Notes: generated by a model not told the origin, from the letters alone. Shown: positions 21,649 to 30,055, counted from the first letter of the stretch. The stretch: 64,000 nt of DNA from Zavarzinia compransoris (GCF_003173055.1 NZ_QGLF01000002.1:434322-498321), one strand, 5' to 3'. Numbers and translations: made by a program.

Positions 21649-22434
21649 ATGCGATTTCTCTGGTGGCAGAAGGGCTTGATCGGCGGCGCCGTCGCGACCC
21701 TGTTGTTCCTTTACCTGCCGATCGTCGTGCTGGCGCTGTTTTCCTTCAACGACAGCCCGGTGACGACCTTCCCGCTGTCGGGCTTCACCCTCGGATGGTA
21801 CGAGAAATTCCTCGCCAACGACGCGATCCAGCGCGCGATCCTGAACAGCCTGATCGTGGCCACGTCGGCGACCGCGCTGACCGTGGTGCTGGGCGTGCCG
21901 GCGGCGCTGGCCCTCGACCGCTTCCATTTCCCGGGCAAGGGCCTGTTCCAGAACACGATCCTGTTGCCGCTCAGCCTGCCGGGCATCGTCACCGGCATCG
22001 CCATGCTGAATTTCTACAAGCAGATCGGCCTGCCGCAGAGCCTGACCGCCGTCATCATCGGCCATGCCACCGCCCTGATGGGCATCGTCGTGTCCCAGGT
22101 GATGGCGCGCCTGGCCAAGGTCAACCGCCGCCTGGAAGAAGCCTCGGCCGATCTCGGGGCGACGCCCTGGCAGACCTTCACCCGGGTCACCTTGCCGTCG
22201 ATCCGAACCTCGATCATGGGCTCGGCCCTGCTGTCCTTCACCCTGTCGTTCGACGAGATCCCGGTCACCTATTTCCTGACCGGGCGGGAGAATACCCTGC
22301 CGATGTATATCTATTCGACGCTCCGGCGCGGCATCACGCCCGAGATCAATGCGGTCGGCACGGTGATCGTGGTGCTGTCGCTGGTCCTGATCGTCGCCTC
22401 CGTCTCCCTGCTGCGCGACGGGGGCCGGGAATGA
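21649..22434 (+). CDS. ABC transporter permease (PotC-like)
   Basis: This is the second permease of the importer, 261 residues, with about six membrane segments. Family hallmarks are the early LFSFNDSPVTTFPLSGFTLGWYEKF segment (here lines 26-50 of the protein), LPLSLPGIVTGIAM, and the EAA loop EASADLGATPWQTFTRVTLP. GAGGGAGG lies before the ATG. The stop codon overlaps the start of the amidotransferase gene (ATGA), which ties that enzyme to the transport operon. Confidence 0.9.
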   Translation: MRFLWWQKGLIGGAVATLLFLYLPIVVLALFSFNDSPVTTFPLSGFTLGWYEKFLANDAIQRAILNSLIVATSATALTVVLGVPAALALDRFHFPGKGLFQNTILLPLSLPGIVTGIAMLNFYKQIGLPQSLTAVIIGHATALMGIVVSQVMARLAKVNRRLEEASADLGATPWQTFTRVTLPSIRTSIMGSALLSFTLSFDEIPVTYFLTGRENTLPMYIYSTLRRGITPEINAVGTVIVVLSLVLIVASVSLLRDGGRE

Positions 22435-23162
22435 CCCGGCTGCTCTTCATCTCGCAACTGGGCGAGCCGGGCCGCTCCTACGATCCCGCCATCTGGTGCC
22501 GGGCGCCGGGCGGCGACGACGAGACCCGCTGGTTCGAAGCCTGCCTGGAGGCGACGGGCCTGCGCCACCGCATCGCCTATACCGGCCTGCATGCCTGCCG
22601 GGGCGAAGCCCTGCCCGAGGATGTGGCGGCGATCGACGCCGTCGTCATTGGCGGCAGTTTCGCTTCCGTCGCCGACCGCCATCCCTGGCAGCGGGCGATC
22701 GCGGCCTGGCTGCCGCGCTGGCGCGCCACCGGCCGGCCCCTGTTCGGCATCTGCGGCGGCCACCAGCTGGTTTCGGACACTTACGGCGGCGCGGTCGGGC
22801 GCATTGCGGCAGGGCCGGAGATCGGCACCCTGCCGCTGACCCTGACCGCGGCCGGGCGCGGCCACTACCTGATGCAGGGGTTCGAGGACGGCGACCGCTT
22901 CCACTTCGGCAATTTCGACCAGGTGGAGCGGGCCCCGGCCGGGGCGACCGTGCTGGCCGTGCGGCCGACCATGGCCCATGCCGCCCTCGATCACGGCGGC
23001 GGCTGGATCACCACCCAGTTCCACCCGGAATCGACCGCCGACATCATGGCCAGCGGCTGGCTGCAGACGAGGCCGGACTGGATGCCGCGCTATCACCCGC
23101 TCGCCCGCTGCCACCTGATGATCCGGAATTTCCTCACCGGCTCGGGCGCGGTCGCGGCTTGA
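22431..23162 (+). CDS. Class I glutamine amidotransferase-type hydrolase
   Basis: The 243-residue protein has an intact class I GATase triad: the nucleophile elbow FGICGGHQL (Cys near residue 107) and His/Glu in TTQFHPEST. It is a stand-alone domain with no synthase partner. Such proteins can hydrolyse gamma-glutamyl amides. In the E. coli Puu pathway a different GATase-fold enzyme (PuuD) removes glutamate at the end. By analogy this enzyme could release glutamate from the gamma-glutamyl product of the two GS-like ligases. The ATGA overlap with the permease gene suggests it is the last gene of the unit. The physiological substrate is inferred. Confidence 0.82.
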   Translation: MTRLLFISQLGEPGRSYDPAIWCRAPGGDDETRWFEACLEATGLRHRIAYTGLHACRGEALPEDVAAIDAVVIGGSFASVADRHPWQRAIAAWLPRWRATGRPLFGICGGHQLVSDTYGGAVGRIAAGPEIGTLPLTLTAAGRGHYLMQGFEDGDRFHFGNFDQVERAPAGATVLAVRPTMAHAALDHGGGWITTQFHPESTADIMASGWLQTRPDWMPRYHPLARCHLMIRNFLTGSGAVAA

Positions 23163-23170
23163 TCGCGTCT

Positions 23171-23827
23171 TCAGATCCCCTCGGCCAGGGCCCGGTCGGC
23201 GACGAAGGGATTGCTGCGCCGCTCCTCCCCGAAGGTGGAGACCGGGCCGTGGCCGGGGATGAAGGTGACGTCGGCGCCCAAGGGCCAGAGTTCCCGGGTG
23301 ATCGAGCGGATCAGGGTCGCATGGTCGCCGCGAGGGAAATCGGTGCGCCCGATCGAGCCCTTGAACAGCACGTCGCCGACGATGGCGAGCTTGCTGCCGC
23401 CATGGAAGAAGACGACATGGCCCGGGGTATGGCCGGGGCAATGCTTCACCTCCAGCACTTCCTCGCCCACCGTCACCGTGTCGCCGCCCTGTAGCCAGCG
23501 GCTCGGCTTGAACGCGGGGTAGAGCGGGAAGCCATAGGCCTCGCCCTGCTGGCGGAGGCTATGGATCAGGAATTCGTCTTCCTCATGCGGGCCTTCGATG
23601 GGCACGCCCGCCTCGGCCGCCAATTCGCCGGCGGCCGAGGCATGGTCGAGATGGCCATGGGTCAGCAGCACTTTTTCCAGCGTGATGCCGACCTGCTCGA
23701 TCGCGCCCCGGATGCGGTCGAGATCGCCGCCGGGATCGACCGCGGCGCCCTTCATGGTCCGGTCGCACCAGACGAGGGAACAGTTCTGGGCAAAGGGCGT
23801 TACCGGAACGATGCCGACTTTCAGCAT
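23171..23827 (-). CDS. MBL-fold metallo-hydrolase (YcbL/GloB-like)
   Basis: The 218-residue protein is a metallo-beta-lactamase-fold hydrolase of the YcbL type, related to glyoxalase II. The metal site is seen in LLTHGHLDHASAAGEL (THxHxDH), HCPGHTPGHVVF, and later GD and GH motifs (IVGDVLFKGSIGR, FIPGHGPVS). The likely activity is thioester hydrolysis, but YcbL-type enzymes are poorly characterised. It is convergent with the amidotransferase gene with an 8 bp gap, and divergent from the DUF502 gene. Confidence 0.88.
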   Translation of the reverse strand: MLKVGIVPVTPFAQNCSLVWCDRTMKGAAVDPGGDLDRIRGAIEQVGITLEKVLLTHGHLDHASAAGELAAEAGVPIEGPHEEDEFLIHSLRQQGEAYGFPLYPAFKPSRWLQGGDTVTVGEEVLEVKHCPGHTPGHVVFFHGGSKLAIVGDVLFKGSIGRTDFPRGDHATLIRSITRELWPLGADVTFIPGHGPVSTFGEERRSNPFVADRALAEGI

Positions 23828-23861
23828 GACGGATGATCCTGTTCCGTCCGACCGACGGCAG

Positions 23862-23890
23862 TTGGGAATTCGCCTTCCCTCTAGCATAAT
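23862..23890 (+). promoter_or_regulatory. Sigma-70 promoter for the DUF502 gene
   Basis: TTGGGA and CATAAT are separated by exactly 17 bp. This leaves about 57 bp to the preferred ATG of the DUF502 gene. Confidence 0.6.
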
Positions 23891-23953
23891 GATTGCCGAT
23901 TGGCCAAGCCGGCCAGGATTGTAGCCGCTTTCGAAGCCGGGAATGCCGACGCG

Positions 23954-24589
23954 ATGGAACGTATACGCCGCAATATCGTCACCGGGCTGCTGGCCAGCCT
24001 GCCGCTGCTGCTGACCGCCTGGATCGTCAAGATCGTGTTCGATTTCCTGGTCGCCGCCGGGCGGCCGGTGGTGCTCGGCTTTGCCGCCGGCCTGACCGAC
24101 CGGGCGCCCGAGGTGGCCGACCTGCTGCGCCAGGACTGGTTCCAGAGCCTGCTGGCGGCGATCGTCACCCTCTTCGCCCTCTATCTGCTCGGCGCGCTGA
24201 CCACGGCCATGGTCGGGCGGCGGCTGTGGCACCTGTTCGACCGGCTGATGGCGCGCATCCCCTTCGTCGAAGCGGTCTACGGCGCGGTGCGGAAGCTGAT
24301 CACCTCGTTCCAGCAGGCGCCGGCCGGCCAGCAGCGGGTGGTGCTGATCGAGTTTCCCAGCCCCGACATGAAGACCATCGGCTTTGTCACCAAGGTCTTC
24401 ACCACCTCGGACACCGGGCGCGAGGTGGCGGCGGTCTATGTCCCGACCGCGCCCAACCCGACCTCCGGCTATATGGAACTGGTGCCGGTCGAGAAACTGG
24501 TGTGGCTCGACTGGACCGCGAACGAGGCGATGCAGTTCATCCTGTCCGGCGGCACGGCGGCGCCCGACCGTCTCACCTTCGGCTCTTGA
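23954..24589 (+). CDS. DUF502 family membrane protein
   Basis: The 211-residue product matches DUF502: an N-terminal RRNIVTGLLASLPLLLTAWIV membrane segment, a second membrane segment near residue 75 (AAIVTLFALYLLGALTTAMVG), then the conserved IPFVEAVYGAVRKLITSF and a cytoplasmic domain with GFVTK and VYVPTAPNPTSGY. The function of the family is unknown. I chose the ATG at 23954. A TTG at 23900 is also in frame but has no ribosome site and would sit too close to the promoter. Confidence 0.82.
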   Translation: MERIRRNIVTGLLASLPLLLTAWIVKIVFDFLVAAGRPVVLGFAAGLTDRAPEVADLLRQDWFQSLLAAIVTLFALYLLGALTTAMVGRRLWHLFDRLMARIPFVEAVYGAVRKLITSFQQAPAGQQRVVLIEFPSPDMKTIGFVTKVFTTSDTGREVAAVYVPTAPNPTSGYMELVPVEKLVWLDWTANEAMQFILSGGTAAPDRLTFGS

Positions 24590-24650
24590 CCTTCCCGGCG
24601 CCGCCCCCGATCCTGCTGCTCCAAAAAATAACAGCGAGGGGGAGGGGGCG

Positions 24651-26561
24651 ATGGACGAAGTCCTGCGCATTGCAACCTATGACGACGTCCTGGCGATCGA
24701 GGCGGTGCCCCTGCGGGACCGGCTGCACGGCCTGACCGATACCTATGGTGTGATCGAGCGGGCGGCCCGGCTGTGGCCCGACGAATGGGCGCTGCGCTTC
24801 CTGCTGATCGGCGATCCGGAACTGCCGTCCCACGACGTCAGCTATCGCGATCTTCTCGCCCGGGTGACCGCTGCCGCCAACCTGTTCCAGCGGCTGGGCA
24901 TCGGGCCGGGGCGGGCGGTCGGCCTGCTGCTGCCCAATGCGCCCGAGACCCATTATGCGCTTTGGGGCGCCCAAGCGGCGGGGATCGCCAGCCCGGTCAA
25001 TCCCCTGCTGGAACCGGGCAAGATCGCCGATATCCTGCGCAATGCCGGCGCCACCGTGCTCGTCACCCTCGCCCCCTTCCCGCAGTCCGACCTCTGGGAC
25101 AAGGCGGTGGAGGTGATCGATCAGGTGCCGGGCCTGACCACCGTGCTCCGGGTCGATCTCTCGCCCTATGTGCCCGAGGCCATGCGCCCCATGCTGGCGG
25201 CCCTGACCCCGCCCGACCGGTGGCCGGCACGGGCGGATGTCGATATTCTCGATTTCGGCGCCGCCCTGGCGGGCGAGGCCGGGGACCGGCTCGTCTCCGG
25301 CCGGGTGATCGGGGAAGGCGAGGTCGCCGCCTATTTCCATACCGGCGGCACCACGGGCACGCCCAAGCTGGCCCGCCAGACCCACGCCAACCAGGTGTTC
25401 GAGGCCTGTATCCTCGGCAGTCTCATGGGGGCGCGGGAAGACCGGGTGCTGCTCTGCGGCCTGCCGCTGTTCCATGTCAACGGCACCATGGTCACCGGCC
25501 TTGCCGCCTTCGCCAGCGGGCGCACCGTCGTGCTGCTCACGCCCCAGGGCTATCGCGGCCAGGGCGTGGTGGCCAATTTCTGGGCCCTGGTCGAACGCTT
25601 CCGGGGCAATTCCTTCTCGGGCGTGCCCACGCTTTATGCCGCGCTGCTCGACGTGCCGATCGCCGGGCGCGACGTCTCCTCGCTGCGCTCGGCGATCTGC
25701 GGCGCGGCGCCCATGCCGGCGGACCTGATCCGCCGCTTCGAACAGGCGACGGGGGTGAAGATCCTCGAAGGTTACGGCATGACCGAGGGCACCTGCGCCA
25801 GCGCCATGAACCCGCGCTGGGGCGAGCGGCGCACCGGCTCCGTCGGCTTCCGCCTGCCCTATGTCGAGTTGCAGCCCATGGTTCTGGACGAGCGGGGCCG
25901 GCCGTCGCACGCATGCGCCGTGGGCGAGGTCGGGGCGCTGTGCATGAAGGGGCCGCAGCTTTTCGCCGGCTATGCCGGCCAGCCGGCACCGGACGGCTGG
26001 TTCGACACCGGCGACCTTGCCCGTTACGACGGGGATCATTACCTGTGGCTGGTCGGGCGTTCCAAGGACCTGATCATTCGCGGCGGCCATAATATCGATC
26101 CCCAGATGATCGAGGATGTCCTCGCCGCCCATCCCGCCGTCGCCCTGGCCGCCGCCATCGGCCAGCCCGACGCCTATGCCGGCGAACTGCCCGCGGCCTA
26201 TGTCGCGCTGCGCCCCGGCGCCGCCGCCTCGGCGGAGGACCTGATCACCTATGCCCGCGCCCATGTGCCGGAACGGGCGGCGGCCCCGGTCCATCTGGAA
26301 ATCCTGCCGGAACTGCCGGTGACGGCGGTCGGCAAGATCCACAAGCCGCCGCTGCGCCAGCGCGCCGCCGCCCGGGTGCTGGGCGACGCGCTGCGTGCCG
26401 CCGGCGTCGCCGCCACGGTGGAGACGCGGGAGGATGCGACGCGCGGCCTGCTCGCCGTCATTACCCCGGTACCGGGGACGACGGCGGATGAGATCCGCGA
26501 GGTGGTGGGCGGCTTCGCCGTCGCCACGGAAATCGCCGAAAGCCGCGCTGCCGCAACGTAA
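24651..26561 (+). CDS. Acyl-CoA synthetase (AMP-forming)
   Basis: The 636-residue enzyme of the ANL superfamily activates a carboxylic acid to an acyl-CoA through an acyl-adenylate. The P-loop is FHTGGTTGTPKLARQTH (near residue 226), the A5 motif is EGYGMTEGT, and the A7/A8 motifs are WFDTGDLARYD and GRSKDLIIRGGHNIDPQMIE. The catalytic lysine region is GKIHKPPLR. The chain is longer than usual; a C-terminal tail of about 60 residues follows the A10 region. The substrate is not predictable from sequence. GGAGGGGG precedes the ATG. Confidence 0.88.
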   Translation: MDEVLRIATYDDVLAIEAVPLRDRLHGLTDTYGVIERAARLWPDEWALRFLLIGDPELPSHDVSYRDLLARVTAAANLFQRLGIGPGRAVGLLLPNAPETHYALWGAQAAGIASPVNPLLEPGKIADILRNAGATVLVTLAPFPQSDLWDKAVEVIDQVPGLTTVLRVDLSPYVPEAMRPMLAALTPPDRWPARADVDILDFGAALAGEAGDRLVSGRVIGEGEVAAYFHTGGTTGTPKLARQTHANQVFEACILGSLMGAREDRVLLCGLPLFHVNGTMVTGLAAFASGRTVVLLTPQGYRGQGVVANFWALVERFRGNSFSGVPTLYAALLDVPIAGRDVSSLRSAICGAAPMPADLIRRFEQATGVKILEGYGMTEGTCASAMNPRWGERRTGSVGFRLPYVELQPMVLDERGRPSHACAVGEVGALCMKGPQLFAGYAGQPAPDGWFDTGDLARYDGDHYLWLVGRSKDLIIRGGHNIDPQMIEDVLAAHPAVALAAAIGQPDAYAGELPAAYVALRPGAAASAEDLITYARAHVPERAAAPVHLEILPELPVTAVGKIHKPPLRQRAAARVLGDALRAAGVAATVETREDATRGLLAVITPVPGTTADEIREVVGGFAVATEIAESRAAAT

Positions 26562-26630
26562 ATTGACTCGCCATATGGGATTTCGGCCGGTACCTTCCCC
26601 GCTGACAAAAATGTACAGGAGGGTCCGACC

Positions 26631-26786
26631 ATGTCCGATCATGACACCGAAGCCCAAACCGCCGCTGTACAATATCAGGTCGTTGCTGTCGGCGGGGCCG
26701 CCCAGATCATCGCTTTTCCGATGAAACCCAAGGCTATCCCCCCGCAGGAACCCGAAACCGCAGCGGATGACGCCGCCGAGAACTGA
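26631..26786 (+). CDS. Small protein of 51 residues, unknown function
   Basis: An ATG at 26631 follows AGGAGGG at a seven-base distance, an almost perfect ribosome site. The 51-codon frame encodes a protein rich in Ala, Pro and Glu, beginning MSDHDTEAQTAAVQYQ and ending TAADDAAEN, with a short hydrophobic middle (VVAVGGAAQIIAFP). I see no known domain. TTGACT lies about 60 bp upstream as a possible -35 element, but no good -10 box is visible. A strong terminator follows at 26835. The gene lies alone between the acyl-CoA synthetase and ars genes. I consider it probably real because start, stop and terminator all fit. Confidence 0.6.
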   Translation: MSDHDTEAQTAAVQYQVVAVGGAAQIIAFPMKPKAIPPQEPETAADDAAEN

Positions 26787-26834
26787 GGCGGTCTCATCCG
26801 GACAGAACAAGGGACGCCCGTCGCGTCGCTGACG

Positions 26835-26866
26835 AACCCCGCCGAAGTTTCGGCGGGGTTTTGTTT
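26835..26866 (+). terminator. Rho-independent terminator
   Basis: AACCCCGCCGAA pairs with TTCGGCGGGGTT (11 bp effective stem) and is followed by TTGTTTT. It ends transcription before the ars operon. Confidence 0.92.
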
Positions 26867-26914
26867 TGGGGGAGCGGCCGTTTCCGGTTGCGCCCGGCGC
26901 GTTGCGTGTTAAAG

Positions 26915-26940
26915 CGTCCATATGTCGAGAAATATGGACG
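26915..26940. promoter_or_regulatory. ArsR operator overlapping the arsR start
   Basis: A perfect 9 bp inverted repeat, CGTCCATAT-N8-ATATGGACG, covers both possible ATG codons of arsR. Binding of the repressor here would block transcription or its own translation start region, fitting autoregulation. Confidence 0.72.
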
Positions 26941-27272
26941 AATCAACCGCGATCGAAGCCCTGGGGGCGCTGGCCCAGCCCACCCGCATGGCAGCCTTCC
27001 GCTTCCTGGTCGCCGCCCTGCCCGAAGGGGTGCCGGCGGGCGATATCGCGGCGGCGCTTGTCGTGCCCCACAACACGCTGTCCTCGCATCTGGCGATCCT
27101 GGCCCGGGCCGGCCTCGTCCGGTCGGTCCGGGCGGGGCGGACCGTGTCCTATCGCGCCGATCTCGACGGCTTCCAGGCCCTGGTCGCCTTCATGACCGAG
27201 GATTGCTGCCAGGGCCGGCCGGACCGCTGCCGGCTGCCGGGCGGCGGCAACGAGGGGGGATGCCTTGCCTGA
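26922..27272 (+). CDS. arsR: ArsR-family repressor
   Basis: This is a 116-residue winged-helix repressor that would release DNA on binding arsenite or antimonite. It has the ArsR HTH (about 44-70: GDIAAALVVPHNTLSSHLAILARAGLV) and a beta wing (SVRAGRTVSYRAD). Candidate metalloid-binding cysteines lie at the C-terminal end (EDCCQGRPDRC, and a Cys near the end) rather than in helix 3, as in some other ArsR types. The ATG at 26922 or 26934 could be the start; both lie within the operator. Its stop overlaps arsC. Confidence 0.9.
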   Translation: MSRNMDESTAIEALGALAQPTRMAAFRFLVAALPEGVPAGDIAAALVVPHNTLSSHLAILARAGLVRSVRAGRTVSYRADLDGFQALVAFMTEDCCQGRPDRCRLPGGGNEGGCLA

Positions 27273-27702
27273 CACGGATGTCGTCATCTATCACAACCCG
27301 GATTGCGGCACGTCGCGCAATACGCTCGCCCTGATCCGCCATGCCGGGATCGAACCCCATGTCGTCCCCTATCTGGCGCTGCCGCCCGCGGCGGCGCTGC
27401 TGACCCGCCTGGCGCGCCGTGCCGGGGTGCCCCTGCGCGCCCTGCTGCGGGAGAAGGGCACGCCTTACCGCGACCTCGGCCTCGACGATCCGTCGCTGCC
27501 GGATGCGGCGCTGCTGGCCGCGGTCGGGCACCACCCGATCCTGCTCAACCGGCCGCTGGTGGTGACGCCGCTGGGGGTCCGCCTGTGCCGCCCGTCGGAG
27601 GCGGTGCTCGACCTTCTGCCGCCGGGGCCCTACGGCTTCTTCGCCAAGGAGGATGGCGAGGTCGTCATCGATCATGCCGGCCGGCGGGTGGCGGGGGGCT
27701 GA
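27265..27702 (+). CDS. arsC: Arsenate reductase ArsC (glutaredoxin-coupled)
   Basis: ArsC reduces arsenate to arsenite so that it can be exported. The 145-residue protein has the thioredoxin-fold catalytic motif HNPDCGTSRNTL with Cys14. It also has the expected LRxKGTPY (LREKGTPYRDLG) and HPILLNRPLVVT segments with the arginine that binds arsenate. The start is a TTG with GGGGGG five bases before it, and it overlaps the arsR stop codon. The Acr3 gene follows two bases later. Confidence 0.92.
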   Translation: MPDTDVVIYHNPDCGTSRNTLALIRHAGIEPHVVPYLALPPAAALLTRLARRAGVPLRALLREKGTPYRDLGLDDPSLPDAALLAAVGHHPILLNRPLVVTPLGVRLCRPSEAVLDLLPPGPYGFFAKEDGEVVIDHAGRRVAGG

Positions 27703-27704
27703 TC

Positions 27705-28733
27705 GTGCCGTTTTTCGAACGCTACCTGTCGCTTTTCGTATTGCTGTGCATCGGCGTCGGGATCGGCCTCGGCGAAAGCGTGCCGGGCCTGTTCCGGTCG
27801 CTGGCGGCGATGGAGGTGGCGACCATCAACCTGCCGGTCGCCGCGCTGGTCTGGGCCATGATCGTGCCCATGCTGCTGCGGGTGGATTTCCGCTCGGTCG
27901 GGGGGGTCTTCACCCATTGGCGCGGCATGGCGGTGACGCTTTTCGTCAATTGGGCGGTGAAGCCCTTTTCCATGGCGCTGTTCGGGGCCTTGTTCCTCGG
28001 CTGGCTGTTCCGGCCCCTGCTGCCGGCGGATCAGATCGATTCCTATCTCGCCGGGCTGATCCTGCTGGCGGCGGCCCCGTGCACGGCCATGGTCTTCGTC
28101 TGGTCCGGCCTCACCCGGGGCGAGCCGACCTTCACCCTGGTGCAGGTGGCGGTGAACGACCTCTTGATGATCCTGGCCTTCGGGCCCCTGGTCGGCCTGC
28201 TGCTGGGGGTGGCGGCGATCAGCGTGCCCTGGCAGACATTGTTCTATGCCGTCGGCCTTTATATCGTCGGGCCGCTGGTCCTGGCCCAGGGCCTGCGTGG
28301 GCTGGCGCTGCGCCTGGCGGGGCCGGCGGGGGTGGAACGCCTGCTGGGCGGCCTGCGGCCCCTGTCGCTGGGGGCGCTGATGGCCACGCTGGTGCTGCTG
28401 TTCGGCTATCAGGGCGGGCGCATCGTCGCCGAGCCGCTGATCATCCTGCTGCTGGCCGTGCCGATCCTGGTCCAGGTCTATGTCAATGCGGCGCTTGCCT
28501 ATGGTCTCAACCGCTGGCTCGGGGAACGGCATTGCGTGGCCGGGCCGTCGGCCCTGATCGGCGCCAGCAATTTCTTCGAACTGGCGGTGGCGACGGCGAT
28601 CAGCCTTTTCGGGCTCGAGTCCGGCGCCGCCCTGGCGACGGTGGTCGGGGTCCTGGTCGAGGTGCCGGTGATGCTGACGGTGGTCAGGCTGGTGAACCGC
28701 AGCCGCGGCTGGTACGAGCGGGGCCGGGGTTGA
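27705..28733 (+). CDS. acr3: Arsenite efflux permease Acr3
   Basis: This inner-membrane permease exports arsenite and belongs to the ACR3/BART family. The 342-residue protein has about ten membrane segments. The conserved cysteine needed for transport is seen in AAAPCTAMVFVWS (near residue 127), and a second signature is VEVPVMLTVVRLVNRS at the C terminus. The start is a GTG with GGGGGG seven bases upstream. No ArsA-like ATPase gene is present, so export is driven by ion gradient. The next gene overlaps its stop codon. Confidence 0.92.
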   Translation: MPFFERYLSLFVLLCIGVGIGLGESVPGLFRSLAAMEVATINLPVAALVWAMIVPMLLRVDFRSVGGVFTHWRGMAVTLFVNWAVKPFSMALFGALFLGWLFRPLLPADQIDSYLAGLILLAAAPCTAMVFVWSGLTRGEPTFTLVQVAVNDLLMILAFGPLVGLLLGVAAISVPWQTLFYAVGLYIVGPLVLAQGLRGLALRLAGPAGVERLLGGLRPLSLGALMATLVLLFGYQGGRIVAEPLIILLLAVPILVQVYVNAALAYGLNRWLGERHCVAGPSALIGASNFFELAVATAISLFGLESGAALATVVGVLVEVPVMLTVVRLVNRSRGWYERGRG

Positions 28734-29914
28734 CGCGATCCGTTTCCCTAGTCGTGGCCGGTCTCGGCGTCGGGCAGATCCTGGCCTGGGGCTCGTCCTT
28801 CTACCTGCCGGCGGTGCTGGCGGCGCCGGTGGCGGCGGACACCGGCTGGCCGCTGACGGCGGTGGTGGCGGGCCTTTCCGTCGCGCTGGTGGTGGGCGGG
28901 CTGGCCTCGCCCCGGCTGGGCCGGGCGATCCAGCGCCGGGGCGGGCGCCCGGTGCTGGCCGCGGGCAGCGCCGGCATCGCCGCGGGCCTCGTCATCCTGG
29001 CCGCGGCGCCCAACCTCCCCGTCTTTCTCGCCGGCTGGGTGGTGATCGGCCTCGGCATGGCGGCCGGGCTCTATGATGCCGCCTTCGCCTGTCTCGGCCG
29101 GCTTTACGGGGCACGGGCGCGGACCGCGATCACCGCGCTGACCCTGTTCGGCGGCTTTGCCAGCACCCTGTGCTGGCCGCTGGCCGCCTGGGCCGAGGCA
29201 AGGCTCGGCTGGCGCGGCACCTGCCTGGCCTTCGCCGCCGCCCAGGTCCTGATCGTCGTCCCGCTCTATCTTCTCGTCGTGCCCCCGGTGCCGGCGGAGG
29301 CCCCGGCCGGGGCGGGGGCCGCCGGCGCCGCGCCGGTGCCGGACCGGCGCCTGCTGCTGCTGACCGGCGGCGCGGTCACCCTGACCGGGGCGGTGACGGC
29401 GGTGGTGTCCGTTCATTTCATCGCCCTTCTCGGTCCGCGCGAGGGCGGGTTGGCGGCAGCGGTCGCGCTCGGCGCCCTGATCGGGCCGGCCCAGGTCGCG
29501 GCCCGGGTGGTCGAGCTTGGCCTTGGCCGGCACCGCCACCCGATCTGGACCATGGCCGCCGCCGCCGGCCTGATCCTGGCCGGCCTGGCGGGCCTGATGT
29601 CCGGCTTCGTGACGGCGGCGGCGGCCCTGATCCTTTACGGCGGCGGGGTGGGCATTTTCTCGATCGCGCGCGGCACCGTGCCGCTGGCCCTGTTCGGGCC
29701 CGGGTCCTATGCGTCGGTCATGGGCGGCCTGGCCCGGCCCATGATGCTGGCCGGCGCCCTGGCCCCGACCGTGGCGGCGGCGGGATTGGAGATCCTCGGG
29801 CCCCGGCCGATCCTGTGGGGATTGGCGGCCGCGGCCGCGGCGACTGTCATCTTCGTGGCGATTCTGGCCCGCGAGGTGGCCCGCGGGCGCACAGGCGGAG
29901 CCGTCCGGACTTGA
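28730..29914 (+). CDS. MFS transporter of the ars operon (ArsK-like)
   Basis: The 394-residue protein is a major facilitator transporter with about twelve hydrophobic segments and the inter-helix motif GRAIQRRGGRPVLAAG. It starts with TTG at 28730, overlapping the acr3 stop as TTGA, with a GGCCGGGG ribosome-like site. Its tight overlap shows that it is part of the ars operon. MFS proteins in similar positions include ArsK (arsenite or organoarsenical export) and ArsJ. Without the GAPDH partner gene of ArsJ I favour an ArsK-type role. This is contextual. Confidence 0.75.
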   Translation: MTRSVSLVVAGLGVGQILAWGSSFYLPAVLAAPVAADTGWPLTAVVAGLSVALVVGGLASPRLGRAIQRRGGRPVLAAGSAGIAAGLVILAAAPNLPVFLAGWVVIGLGMAAGLYDAAFACLGRLYGARARTAITALTLFGGFASTLCWPLAAWAEARLGWRGTCLAFAAAQVLIVVPLYLLVVPPVPAEAPAGAGAAGAAPVPDRRLLLLTGGAVTLTGAVTAVVSVHFIALLGPREGGLAAAVALGALIGPAQVAARVVELGLGRHRHPIWTMAAAAGLILAGLAGLMSGFVTAAAALILYGGGVGIFSIARGTVPLALFGPGSYASVMGGLARPMMLAGALAPTVAAAGLEILGPRPILWGLAAAAAATVIFVAILAREVARGRTGGAVRT

Positions 29915-30035
29915 GCGGACGGCCGCCCCCGTGATCCGGAATTCGCCCGGATGCCCTTGGGGCGGGCGGTTTTCGGCGGCAAACCGGCGTCCGCCCGGCG
30001 GGAGAGCCGATCTAGATGTCCTGCCTCATAGATCT

Positions 30036-30055
30036 GTGTCATTGAATTGTAACAT
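30036..30055 (+). promoter_or_regulatory. Pho box upstream of pstS
   Basis: Two 7-base half sites, TGTCATT and TGTAACA, are spaced 11 bp apart, as in PhoB-binding sites. They lie about 135 bp before the pstS start, followed by an AT-rich -10-like region. The gap 29915-30189 contains this site and no gene. Confidence 0.6.

Noticed and set aside
23900-23953. TTG start for the DUF502 protein at 23900
   Set aside because: It has no ribosome site and lies only 10 bp after the -10 box; the family begins near the ATG at 23954.
24384-24650. Longer acyl-CoA synthetase start upstream of 24651
   Set aside because: The extra codons overlap the DUF502 gene in another frame and show no similarity to the family N terminus; ATG at 24651 has a strong ribosome site.
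24573-26921. 782-codon antisense frame over the acyl-CoA synthetase gene
   Set aside because: The plus-strand product has all ANL motifs, while this frame has none and also crosses the small ORF and its terminator.
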